Positions 31,570 through 39,564 of a DNA stretch of 64,000 nt are shown in pieces. A program made the translations under genes and the position numbers. The DNA comes from Streptomyces beigongshangae (GTDB taxonomy: Bacteria; Actinomycetota; Actinomycetes; Streptomycetales; Streptomycetaceae). The notes under the pieces were generated by a model. The model did not search any database and was not told the origin of the DNA. It saw only the letters and a program-made list of their open reading frames with translations. Where the stretch lies: the NCBI RefSeq assembly GCF_019710745.1, contig NZ_JAHKJW010000022.1, forward strand, positions 62,001-126,000, given 5' to 3'. Position 1 is the first letter of the stretch, and the number at the start of each line of letters is the position of its first letter.

Positions 31570-33951
31570 TCAGGGGACGGCCGCCGGCCGCCGGGGCGGG
31601 ATCCAGCGCAGGTGGACGGTCCGCCCGGGATCCTCGGCCCGCAGCAGGGAGAGCCGCGGGCGGACGGCGTCGGTCCGGGCGCCCGGCGGCCTGCGGGCAC
31701 CGGCCCGGTACGGGAGCGGCCACTGGGCCGCGGCGTCCCGGTACTCCTGCTCGGCCGCCGCGTGCAGGGTCCAGTGCGGATCGTAGAGGTGGGTGCGGCC
31801 GAGGGCGCACAGGTCGGCGCGGCCCGCCAGCAGGATCGAGTTCACGTCGTCGTACGACGCGATGGCGCCGACCGCGATGACGGCCGTGCCGGTGGCCGCA
31901 GCGGCCTCGTGACGGATCCGGTCCGCGAACGGTGTCTGGTACGAACGGCCGTACGCGGGCCGCTCGTCCCGGGTGACCTGACCCGAGGAGACGTCGATCG
32001 CGTCCGCCCCGTGGGCGATGAAGGCACGGGCGATCTCCACGGCGTCGTGTCCGGTGGTGCCGTCCGGGACCCAGTCGGTCGCGGAGATCCGCACGATCAC
32101 CGGCCGTCCGGCGGGCCAGACGGCACGGACGGCGTCGAAGACCTCCAGGGGGAAGCGGAGCCGGCCGCGCAGCGGTCCGCCGTACTCGTCGGTGCGCCGG
32201 TTCGCCACCGGCGAGAGGAACGAGGACAGCAGGTAGCCGTGCGCGCAGTGGAGTTCGAGCAGGTCGAAGCCCGCCTCGGCACCACGGCGGGCGGCGGCGG
32301 TGAAGTCGGCGACCAGCCCGTCCATGGCGGCGCGGTCGAGCTCGCGGGGGACGGCCGACCCGGGACCGTAGGGCAGGGGCGAGGGGCCGACGGTCCCCCA
32401 GTTGCCGTCGGGCAGCGGCTCGTCCATGCCCTCCCACATGAGCCGGGTGGAGCCCTTGCGGCCGGAGTGGCCGAGCTGGAGTCCGATGCGGGCGGTGCTG
32501 CACCCGTGGACGAAGGACACGATCCGCGCCCAGGAATCGCGCTGCCCGTCGGTCCACAGGCCGGTGCAGCCGGGCGTGATGCGGCCCTCGGGCGAGACGC
32601 AGACCATCTCCGTCATCACCAGTCCGGCGCCGCCCATCGCCTTCGAGCCGAGGTGGACGAGGTGGAAGTCGCCGGGCACACCGTCGACGGCCGAGTACAT
32701 GTCCATCGGGGACACGATCACCCGGTTCTTCAGCTCCAGCTCCCCCAGCCGGAACGGCTGGAACATCGCCGGCGCGGTCCCGGGCAGCCCCTGGGAGGCC
32801 GCGAAGGCCGCGTCGACCCGGTCGGCGAACTCCCGGTCGCGGGTGCGGAGGCCGTCGTACGTGATGCGGCGGGACCGGGTGAGCAGGTTGAAGCAGAACT
32901 GGACCGGCTCCTGGCGGGTGTACATGCCGATGTTCTCGAACCACTCCAGGGATGCCTGGGCGGCCCGCTGCGCGGACTCGACGACGGGGCGCCGCTCCGC
33001 CTCGTACGCCCGCAGCGCGCTCCCGGTGTCCGGGTGCTCGTGCAGGCAGGCGGCGAGGGCGAGCGAGTCCTCCATCGCCAGCTTGGTGCCCGAGCCGATC
33101 GAGAAGTGCGCGGTGTGCGCGGCGTCGCCGACGAGGACGAGGTTGCCGTGGTGCCAGCGCTCGTTGCGCACGGTCGTGAAGGCGAGCCACTTCGAGTTGT
33201 TCGCGAACAGCCGGTGGCCCGCGAGCTCCTCGGCGAACAGGGCGCGGATCCGCTCGACGGCCCGCTCGTCGGAGGCGCCCGGCGGGAAGCGGGTCCGCTC
33301 GGTGGCGTCGAAGCCGGCCCGGCGCCAGACGTCCTCGTGCATCTCGACGATGAAGGTGGAGCCGGTGTCGGAGTAGGGGTAGCCGTGCACCTGCACGATC
33401 CCCCACCGCGTCTGCCTGACGAAGAACTGGAACGCCTCGAAGACCCGGTCCGTGCCCAGCCACATGTACTTGTTGTGCCGTCGGTCCTCCGTGGGCCGGA
33501 AGACCTCCGGGTACGCGGCCCGGACCTGCGAGTGGACGCCGTCCGCGCCGACCACGAGGTCGTGTGCGGCGCGCAGGTCGCCGGCACCGGGGGCGGGCGT
33601 GGAGAAGCGGACGGGCACCCCGAGGTCGTGGCAGCGGCGCTGCAGCAGCCCGAGCAGCTCCCGGCGGCCCATCGCGGCGAAGCCCTGGCCGCCCACCGTG
33701 TGGGTCCGGCCGCGGTAGTGGACGTCGATGTCGCTCCAGCGGGCGAACCGGCGCGCCATGGCCCGCGCGAACTCGCGGTCCGCGTTCTCGATGCCGCCGA
33801 GCGTCTCGTCGGAGAACACCACCCCGAACCCGAAGGTGTCGTCGGGGGCGTTGCGCTCCCAGACGGTGATCTCGTGGGCCGGGTCGAGCTGTTTCATGAG
33901 AGCGGCGAAGTAGAGGCCGCCGGGGCCGCCGCCCACGATCGCGATCTTCAA
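31570..33951 (-). CDS. Bifunctional salicylyl-/2-aminobenzoyl-CoA hydroxylase-reductase
   Basis: A 793-residue two-domain flavoenzyme. Residues 1-390 are an FAD monooxygenase: KIAIVGGGPGGLYFAALMK, LVVGADGVHSQVR and LVLVGDAAHTAHFSIGSGTK. Residues 400-760 are an Old-Yellow-Enzyme FMN barrel: FRLGELELKNRVIVSPMDMYS, GLQLGHSGRKGS, ELHCAHGYLLSSFLSP and NRRTDEYGG. This fusion is known from salicylyl-CoA 5-hydroxylase and 2-aminobenzoyl-CoA monooxygenase/reductase, which act on the CoA ester made by the upstream ligase. The TTG at 33951 is chosen because AGAGGA precedes it and the sequence before it is noncoding. It lies 10 bp after the ligase stop. Confidence 0.92.
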   Translation of the reverse strand: MKIAIVGGGPGGLYFAALMKQLDPAHEITVWERNAPDDTFGFGVVFSDETLGGIENADREFARAMARRFARWSDIDVHYRGRTHTVGGQGFAAMGRRELLGLLQRRCHDLGVPVRFSTPAPGAGDLRAAHDLVVGADGVHSQVRAAYPEVFRPTEDRRHNKYMWLGTDRVFEAFQFFVRQTRWGIVQVHGYPYSDTGSTFIVEMHEDVWRRAGFDATERTRFPPGASDERAVERIRALFAEELAGHRLFANNSKWLAFTTVRNERWHHGNLVLVGDAAHTAHFSIGSGTKLAMEDSLALAACLHEHPDTGSALRAYEAERRPVVESAQRAAQASLEWFENIGMYTRQEPVQFCFNLLTRSRRITYDGLRTRDREFADRVDAAFAASQGLPGTAPAMFQPFRLGELELKNRVIVSPMDMYSAVDGVPGDFHLVHLGSKAMGGAGLVMTEMVCVSPEGRITPGCTGLWTDGQRDSWARIVSFVHGCSTARIGLQLGHSGRKGSTRLMWEGMDEPLPDGNWGTVGPSPLPYGPGSAVPRELDRAAMDGLVADFTAAARRGAEAGFDLLELHCAHGYLLSSFLSPVANRRTDEYGGPLRGRLRFPLEVFDAVRAVWPAGRPVIVRISATDWVPDGTTGHDAVEIARAFIAHGADAIDVSSGQVTRDERPAYGRSYQTPFADRIRHEAAAATGTAVIAVGAIASYDDVNSILLAGRADLCALGRTHLYDPHWTLHAAAEQEYRDAAAQWPLPYRAGARRPPGARTDAVRPRLSLLRAEDPGRTVHLRWIPPRRPAAVP

Positions 33952-33961
33952 GGGGGTCCTC

Positions 33962-35683
33962 TCAGCGCTCGGCGGCGGGCGGGGCGGCCCGCCCGTCCTC
34001 GGCGGCGGTCCGGAGCGCGAAGCGCTGGAGCTTGCCGCTGGCGTTGCGCGGCAGCGTGTCGCAAAAGCGCACGTCGCGCGGGTACTTGTAGGGCGCGATG
34101 GTCTGCTTGACGTGGTCCTGGAGTTCCCCGGCCTTGGCCGCGTCACCGGGGACGCCGTCCCGCAGGACGACGAAGGCGCAGACCACCTCGCCGCGTTCGG
34201 CGTCGCTCCGGCCCACGACCGCGCACTCCACCACGTCGGGGTGGGTGTCCAGGGCGGCCTCGACCTCGGGTCCGCCTATGTTGTAGCCCGCGGAGACGAT
34301 CATGTTGTCGCCGCGGGCGTGGTAGTGGAAGTAGCCGTCCTCGTCACGGTGGAAGACGTCGCCGGTGACGTTCCAGCCGTCCACGACGTAGTCCTTCTGC
34401 CGCTCGTCGTCGAGGTAGCGGCAGCCGACCGGGCCGATGACGCCCAGCCTGCCCGGCTCGCCGGGGCCCAGTTCCGTGCCGTCCGGGCCGAGGACCGCGG
34501 CGCGGAAGCCCGGCACCGGTCTCCCGGTGGCGCCGGGGCGGATGTCGGAGCCGGCCGCGGAGATGAAGATGTGCAGCAGTTCGGTCGCGCCGATCCCGTC
34601 GACGACCTCCAGCCCGATCCGGTCGCGCAGCCGCTCCCAGGTGCCGAGGGGCAGGTGCTCGCCGGCCGAGACGCCGACGCGCAGCCCCGCGAGCCGCTCC
34701 TCGCGCCCCGCACGCAGGACGGCCCGGTACGCGGTGGGCGCCGTCGCCAGCACGGTGACGCCCTGACCGGCGACCAGGTCCGCCATGGCGAGCGGGGTCG
34801 CCGCCTCGGTCAGCAGTGCGCAGGCGCCGGCCCGCAGCGGGAAGACCACCAGCATGCCCAGCCCGAAGGTGAAGGCGAAGGGGGCGCTGCAGGCGACCAG
34901 GTCGTCCGGGAGGAGTCGCAGCACATGGCGGCCGAAGGTGTCGTCGATGGCCAGGACGTCCCGGTGGAAGTGCATCGTGATCTTGGGCTCACCGGTGCTG
35001 CCGGACGTCGGGGCGAGCAGGGCCACGTCGTCGGCGGCGGTGTCCACGGCCGTGAACCCGCCGGACTTGGCGGACGCGCGGGCCACCAGGTCGTGCGGTC
35101 CCCCGCCGCCGAACTCGACGATCCGCAGCGAGGGCAGCACGGTGTCCCGGACGGCGCGGACGTCCTCGGCGCACCGGTGGTCGACCAGGGCGAGCGCGGG
35201 CAGGGTCCGTCCGGCGACCGCGGCGATCTCGCGGGCGCGCAGCGCGGCCATGACGGTGACGACCACTCCCCCGGCCTTGAGGACGCCGAGCCAGCACGCC
35301 ACCGTCCAGGGGTTGTTGGGCGAACGCAGCAGGACCCGCTGCCCCGGGACCAGGCCGAGGTCCTCGGTCAGCACCCGGGCCACCCGGTCGGCCCGCCCGC
35401 GCAGTTCCCCGTACGTCCAGGTCTCCCCGTCCGGCGTGCGCAGCGCGGGGCGGTCGGCCCCGTACGTCGTCACGGAGGCGTCGATGAGCGCGCCGGCGGC
35501 GTTGAGCCGCTCCGGGTGGCGCAGGTCCGGCGTGGTGAACTCGATCACCGGCCACAGGCGGGCGGGCGGGAGGTGGTCGCGCGCGAAGGTGTCCTCGTAC
35601 GCCGAGGGCGACAGGGGGGGCGGGCCGGCGGGTGGGGCGGAGGGGGGCGGGGCGGCGGACGGAGGTGGGGGCGGAGGAGTCAA
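33962..35683 (-). CDS. Aryl-CoA ligase (2-aminobenzoate/benzoate-CoA ligase family)
   Basis: A 573-residue ANL-superfamily ligase that activates an aromatic acid through an acyl-AMP. Motifs: LLAPTSGSTGEPKITMHFH (phosphate loop), DGIGATELLHIFIS (A5), YVVDGWNVTGD (A7), and the C-terminal lysine in PYKYPRDVRFCDTLPRNASGK. EDTFARDHLPPARLWPVI near the N terminus is typical of 2-aminobenzoate/benzoate-CoA ligases. TTG at 35683 follows GGAAGGACA; the first 25 residues are almost all Pro/Ala and may be dispensable. It feeds the hydroxylase encoded directly downstream. Salicylate and anthranilate are both plausible substrates. Confidence 0.9.
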   Translation of the reverse strand: MTPPPPPPSAAPPPSAPPAGPPPLSPSAYEDTFARDHLPPARLWPVIEFTTPDLRHPERLNAAGALIDASVTTYGADRPALRTPDGETWTYGELRGRADRVARVLTEDLGLVPGQRVLLRSPNNPWTVACWLGVLKAGGVVVTVMAALRAREIAAVAGRTLPALALVDHRCAEDVRAVRDTVLPSLRIVEFGGGGPHDLVARASAKSGGFTAVDTAADDVALLAPTSGSTGEPKITMHFHRDVLAIDDTFGRHVLRLLPDDLVACSAPFAFTFGLGMLVVFPLRAGACALLTEAATPLAMADLVAGQGVTVLATAPTAYRAVLRAGREERLAGLRVGVSAGEHLPLGTWERLRDRIGLEVVDGIGATELLHIFISAAGSDIRPGATGRPVPGFRAAVLGPDGTELGPGEPGRLGVIGPVGCRYLDDERQKDYVVDGWNVTGDVFHRDEDGYFHYHARGDNMIVSAGYNIGGPEVEAALDTHPDVVECAVVGRSDAERGEVVCAFVVLRDGVPGDAAKAGELQDHVKQTIAPYKYPRDVRFCDTLPRNASGKLQRFALRTAAEDGRAAPPAAER

Positions 35684-35724
35684 CGGAGGTGTCCTTCCGG
35701 GAGCCGCCGGTGCCGGGCGGCGGA

Positions 35725-36699
35725 TCAGGCGGGGCGGATCATTCCCTCCTGGACGACGGTGGCGAGGTGCCGGTGGTCGCGGGTGAAGAAGCGGCCGGTG
35801 CCCAGGCCGCGGCCCGCGTCGGCGGCGACCGCCTCCTGCGCGTAGAGCAGCCAGTCGTCGACCGGTCCCGGGCGGTGGAACCACATGGCGTGGTCGAGGC
35901 TGGCGGTGACGAGCCCGGGGTCGGCCCAGGCCAGGCCCAGTACGCGCAGCACCGGTTCGAGGATCGTGTAGTCGCAGACGTACGCCAGCGCGGCCAGGTC
36001 CCGCTGAGGGCCGGTCAGCCCTTCGACGGTCCGCAGCGCGTCGAAGGGCCGCACCCAGACCGCCTGCTGCGGCAGCCGCCTGCCCTCGACGGTGAGGTAG
36101 AGCGGGCCCGGCACGTGCCGCATGTCGAAGCTCCGGCCGGCCGACCAGTAGGCCCTGGACTCCTCGGTCATCGAACCGCCGGAGCGCCCGCGCAGGTACT
36201 CCCGCGAGCCGGGGAGGTCCTCGGGGTCCGGGACGACCTCGGTGAACTCGGCGTGGAAGGTGCCGCCGGGCTCCCCCGCGGCGAAGTTGGCCAGGCAGAC
36301 GTAGAGCGGCTTGCCGTTCTGGTGACCGCGTACCTGCCGGGTGCTGTAGCCGCGGCCGTCGCGTATCACCTCCACCTCGTAGCGCACCGGTGCGCCGATG
36401 TCGGCGGGGCGCAGGAAGTAACCGTGCATCGAGTGCAGCGTCTTGGCGCCGGTCACCGACCGCATGGCCGCGGCGGCGGCCGCGGCCACCAGGTCGCCGC
36501 CGTACGCCTTGGGCCAGGGGCAGGGCTGGGTGACGGCGGTGAACGCGAGGTCGAAGTGCTCGGCGGGGACGGGGGTCAGCGTGACCGCCTCGGTGAAGAG
36601 GGCGGAGGTCGGGGGTGCTCCGCCGGGCTCCGGCCCGCGCCCGGGTCCGGGCACCGGTCCGGGGTCCGGCCCCTGCCCCGGTCCGGACCCCGCCGTCAC
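35725..36699 (-). CDS. Acyl-CoA thioesterase, TesB-like double hotdog
   Basis: A 324-residue protein with two hotdog domains. The first has PWPKAYGGDLVAAAAAAAMR and LHSMHGYFLRPADIGAPV with STRQVRGHQNGKPLYVCLANF; the second has LAYVCDYTILEPVL and ASLDHAMWFHRP. These are the TesB/ACOT8 landmarks, including the AYGG and SLDHAMWFHR loops. It probably releases the free acid from the hydroxylated aryl-CoA made in the same operon. GTG start at 36699 overlaps the cupin stop (GTGA). The first 35 residues are a Gly/Pro tract, so a downstream start is possible. Confidence 0.9.
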   Translation of the reverse strand: MTAGSGPGQGPDPGPVPGPGRGPEPGGAPPTSALFTEAVTLTPVPAEHFDLAFTAVTQPCPWPKAYGGDLVAAAAAAAMRSVTGAKTLHSMHGYFLRPADIGAPVRYEVEVIRDGRGYSTRQVRGHQNGKPLYVCLANFAAGEPGGTFHAEFTEVVPDPEDLPGSREYLRGRSGGSMTEESRAYWSAGRSFDMRHVPGPLYLTVEGRRLPQQAVWVRPFDALRTVEGLTGPQRDLAALAYVCDYTILEPVLRVLGLAWADPGLVTASLDHAMWFHRPGPVDDWLLYAQEAVAADAGRGLGTGRFFTRDHRHLATVVQEGMIRPA

Positions 36700-37178
36700 C
36701 GGTCCGGCCAGTCGCGCAGGTCGGCGTCGGCGACGTCGGCCATGTTGACGACGATGTTCTCCGGTGTCCGGGTGGTCATCCAGGTCAGCGGCTCGGTGCG
36801 GGACAGGTTGCACTCGATGTGCGGCATGAACGGCGGGACGAAGACCCAGTCGCCCTCCGCCATGTCGACGTAGTCCTCGAACCTCTCGCCGAAGTAGATG
36901 CGCGCCCGCCCCGACAGGACGTAGCCGCCGGTCTCGGCCTCGCCGTGGTGGTGGGTGACCGAGCGGTAGCCGGGGTCGTTGCTGACCTTGCCGAACCAGA
37001 GCTTCGTGGCGGGTGTGTGCTGGATGCTGACGCCCGAGACGCGGACGGCGCCGCCGGAGTCCGCGGTGTCCGCGCTCTCCGAGCCGGCACGCGTCACCAC
37101 CGGGGCGACGATCCCGCTGGGCAGCCGGTACACCGAGGCGTCGCCCTCCAGGCGGTACTTGCCGAGGTCGGGCTCCAT
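36696..37178 (-). CDS. Single-domain cupin protein
   Basis: A 160-residue cupin. Motif 1 is YRSVTHHHGEAETGGYVLSG (HxH, E and G in register). Motif 2 is GDWVFVPPFMPHIECNLS (P, H, N). Together they supply three His and one Glu for a metal, most likely Fe(II) or Mn(II). It is half the size of gentisate 1,2-dioxygenase, which is bicupin. It could be a ring-cleaving dioxygenase of the 3-hydroxyanthranilate kind, or a non-catalytic partner. First gene of the minus-strand operon, coupled to the thioesterase, with its promoter in the shared AT-rich gap. Confidence 0.87.
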   Translation of the reverse strand: MEPDLGKYRLEGDASVYRLPSGIVAPVVTRAGSESADTADSGGAVRVSGVSIQHTPATKLWFGKVSNDPGYRSVTHHHGEAETGGYVLSGRARIYFGERFEDYVDMAEGDWVFVPPFMPHIECNLSRTEPLTWMTTRTPENIVVNMADVADADLRDWPDR

Positions 37179-37322
37179 GGGGCGGGCTCCGTTCCGGTCG
37201 TGCGGTCGGGAGGCAGGGCGCGCCCGGCCGCGCGCGGCCTGCGCCCCCGTGCACCTTGTATCGTTTTTTTCACGGCCGTTATTTATTGTCAATACATCAC
37301 GCTCCCACCATCCGGAGGCCAC
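37179..37322. promoter_or_regulatory. Divergent promoter region of the aromatic operon and RidA gene
   Basis: A conspicuously AT-rich core (about 37257-37296) contains T7, TTATTTATTGTCAATACAT and the minus-strand hexamer TTGACA at 37292-37287. The imperfect palindrome ATTGTCAAT and the separated TGTAT...ATACA could bind a GntR- or MarR-type regulator. No regulator gene is adjacent. Both flanking genes start within 110 bp, so one site could control both. Confidence 0.55.
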
Positions 37323-37742
37323 GTGACTCCCCTCGCCGTGAACCCGGGCGCCCTGCCGGCGCCCCGTGGCTACTCGCACGGAACGCTCGTGGGCAACACG
37401 CTCCACCTCGGCGGGCAGACCGCCCTCGACGCCGGCATGCGGATCGTGCCGGGAGGCATCGTCGAGCAGTTCCGCCAGGCGTTCGGCAACGTCCTGACCA
37501 CCCTGCGCGAGGTGGGCGGCGAGCCGCGGGACCTGGTCAGCGTGACGCTGTACCTCACCGACATCCCCGACTACCAGGCGCACGGCAAGGAGATCGGCGC
37601 GGTGTGGCGCGAGCTCGCCGGACCCGTCTACCCGGCGATGGCGGGCATCGGCTGCACCGCCCTGTGGCAGCCGGAGGCGATGATCGAGATCCTCGGCGTG
37701 GCCGTCGTCCCCGAGGAGCGGCTGGTCCGGCCGGGCCGGTAG
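37323..37742 (+). CDS. RidA family protein
   Basis: A 139-residue YjgF/YER057c/UK114 (RidA) protein. It has RGYSHGTLVGNTLHLGGQTALD, EQFRQAFGNVLTTLREVGGEP, LVSVTLYLTDIPDYQAHG and AMAGIGCTALWQPEAMIEI. RidA removes reactive enamines/imines, and the same fold includes 2-aminomuconate deaminase. The Arg of canonical RidA in the C-terminal (A-x-R) strand is replaced by GCTALW, so it may not be the housekeeping type. GTG at 37323 after CCGGAGG. Divergence from the aromatic-CoA operon suggests it handles an amino-dienoate product. Confidence 0.88.
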   Translation: MTPLAVNPGALPAPRGYSHGTLVGNTLHLGGQTALDAGMRIVPGGIVEQFRQAFGNVLTTLREVGGEPRDLVSVTLYLTDIPDYQAHGKEIGAVWRELAGPVYPAMAGIGCTALWQPEAMIEILGVAVVPEERLVRPGR

Positions 37743-37863
37743 AGGCCACCTGGCAGCCGGGACAACGGGCGTACGCCCGGGGGGCGTTCGCCGGACCCGT
37801 GGCCGCGGCCCGCCGGCCGTGGCCGCCCGTCGTCCTCCGCGGGGCCGTTGTTACCGTTCACCG

Positions 37864-39363
37864 ATGTCTGACTCTTCACGCGACACCGCGGCGGGCGCCG
37901 GCTGGGGCACCACGGAACGCGGCGCCTACCGGCACCTGATGCCGCACCGGACCGGGAAAATCTCGTGGCTCGACCCCAGGACCCTGTGGCCGGCCCGCAA
38001 CGGCGTACTGGCGTCGCTGTTCGGGGACCCGACGGGCCGGACCCGCAGCCGCTGGGTGGCGCAGCGGACCGCGGCCGGCGCGCCGGCCGACAAGGTGGTC
38101 CGGCACCCCGTCGCGGACCGCTTCTCCTTCATGGTCATCGGCGACACCGGCGAGGGCGACGACCCCCAGTACGCCGTCGTGCCCGGCTTCCTGAGGGCCG
38201 GTCGGGGTTCCGCGTTCGCCGTGCTGGCCAGTGACGTGATCTACCCGGTCGGCAGCACCGACGACTACGACACGAAGTTCTTCCGCCCGTACCAGGACTA
38301 TCAGGCACCCATATACGCCATACCCGGCAACCACGACTGGTACGAGGACCTCGACGGGTTCATGCGCGTCTTCTGCGACGCCCCGCCCCTCACCCCGCCG
38401 CCCCCGCCCCGGCGGCTGTCCCGCGCCTGGTGGCGGTCGCTGCTGTGGCACCGGCCGGGCCCGACCGACGAGCGACGCCTGGCCGCCGCGCGGAAGTTGC
38501 GCTCCGTCCCGGCCCAGCAGGCCGTCCAGCCGGGCCCGTACTGGGCGATCGACGCGGGCCCGGTGCGGATCATAGGCATCGACACCGGCCTGCTGGGGAC
38601 CGTGGACGCCGAGCAGGGCCGCTGGCTCCGCGAGGTCTCCCGGGGGGACACCCCCAAGATCCTCGTCACCGGCTCCCCGCTGTACGTGGACGCCGAGCAC
38701 CACCCCTGCGCCATCGAGGGCGGCGGGACGGTGGACGAGATCGTCCGCGATCCGGACCACCACTTCGTGGCCGCGATAGGCGGCGACATCCACAACTACC
38801 AGCGCTACCCGGTGGCGGTGGACGGCCGCACGATCCAGTACGTGGTGGCCGGCGGCGGCGGAGCCTTCATGCACGCCACCCACACCATGCCCCGCGTCTC
38901 CGTCGCCGGTGTCACCGAGGAGGACTTCCGCTGCTACCCGCTGCGCGGCGACTCACTGGCCTTCTACAGCGGGCTCTACGGGCGCCGGCTGCGGATGCGG
39001 CGGTTCTTCACCCTCACCGAGGACCAGGCGACCGCCGTCGTCTCGAAGCGGCTCGGCGTTCCCGCGACCCGCGCCCGGGTGCGGGACACCCCCGTCACCC
39101 TGCGCACCCGCGTGGTGGCGAGCCTGCTGGGTGCCGGCGGGCGCCCCGACCGCACGTCACGCCTGCGCCTGCCGGTGCGCAAGGCCCACACGCGGCTCTT
39201 CTCGCCCGGCTCGGCGACGTACAGCCCGCCGTTCTTCAAGTCCTTCCTGCGCCTGGACGTCTCCCCGGAGTCCGTCCGGCTGCGCTGCTTCTCGGCGACG
39301 GGGAACCTGCCGCAGGAACTCGACCCGCCCGTCGAGGACGAGGTGGTCATCCCGCTGTCGTGA
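37864..39363 (+). CDS. Calcineurin-like metallophosphoesterase
   Basis: A 499-residue cytoplasmic protein with the metallophosphoesterase motifs in order: FMVIGDTGEGD, LASDVIYPVGSTDDY (SD in place of the common GD), IPGNHDWYEDL, VTGSPLY and GGDIHNYQRYPV. An insert of about 45 residues after GNHDW is Pro/Arg-rich. A roughly 130-residue C-terminal domain (FFKSFLRLDVSPESVRLRC) has no motif I recognise. Substrate unknown; cyclic nucleotides, phospholipids or a nucleoside pyrophosphate are all possible for the fold. ATG at 37864; the upstream site is weak. Confidence 0.87.
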   Translation: MSDSSRDTAAGAGWGTTERGAYRHLMPHRTGKISWLDPRTLWPARNGVLASLFGDPTGRTRSRWVAQRTAAGAPADKVVRHPVADRFSFMVIGDTGEGDDPQYAVVPGFLRAGRGSAFAVLASDVIYPVGSTDDYDTKFFRPYQDYQAPIYAIPGNHDWYEDLDGFMRVFCDAPPLTPPPPPRRLSRAWWRSLLWHRPGPTDERRLAAARKLRSVPAQQAVQPGPYWAIDAGPVRIIGIDTGLLGTVDAEQGRWLREVSRGDTPKILVTGSPLYVDAEHHPCAIEGGGTVDEIVRDPDHHFVAAIGGDIHNYQRYPVAVDGRTIQYVVAGGGGAFMHATHTMPRVSVAGVTEEDFRCYPLRGDSLAFYSGLYGRRLRMRRFFTLTEDQATAVVSKRLGVPATRARVRDTPVTLRTRVVASLLGAGGRPDRTSRLRLPVRKAHTRLFSPGSATYSPPFFKSFLRLDVSPESVRLRCFSATGNLPQELDPPVEDEVVIPLS

Positions 39364-39440
39364 CGAGGCGTGAGGCGGCGCGCCGGGGCGCGACGGGGGC
39401 GGCCGGAGGCGGCGGGGGCGGCGGGGGCGATGGAGGGCTA

Positions 39441-39470
39441 CAGGGGCGATCCGGGGGCGGATCGCCCCTG
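39441..39470 (+). terminator. 12-bp perfect hairpin after the phosphoesterase
   Basis: CAGGGGCGATCC and its exact complement flank the loop GGGGGC, 78 bp after the stop and upstream of the kinase operon. Confidence 0.75.
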
Positions 39471-39564
39471 GTCGGCCGTCGAGTGTACGGGGCGGGCGAC
39501 TCCACCGCGGTCTTTTCTCCCGACACGGGGTCGTTCCGGGCCTCCGCGTCTATTCTGGGGTCGC

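Noticed and set aside
36615..37322. Long plus-strand extension of the RidA gene
   Set aside because: Only the part from 37323 has RidA sequence and a ribosome binding site; the rest is antisense to the cupin and thioesterase genes.
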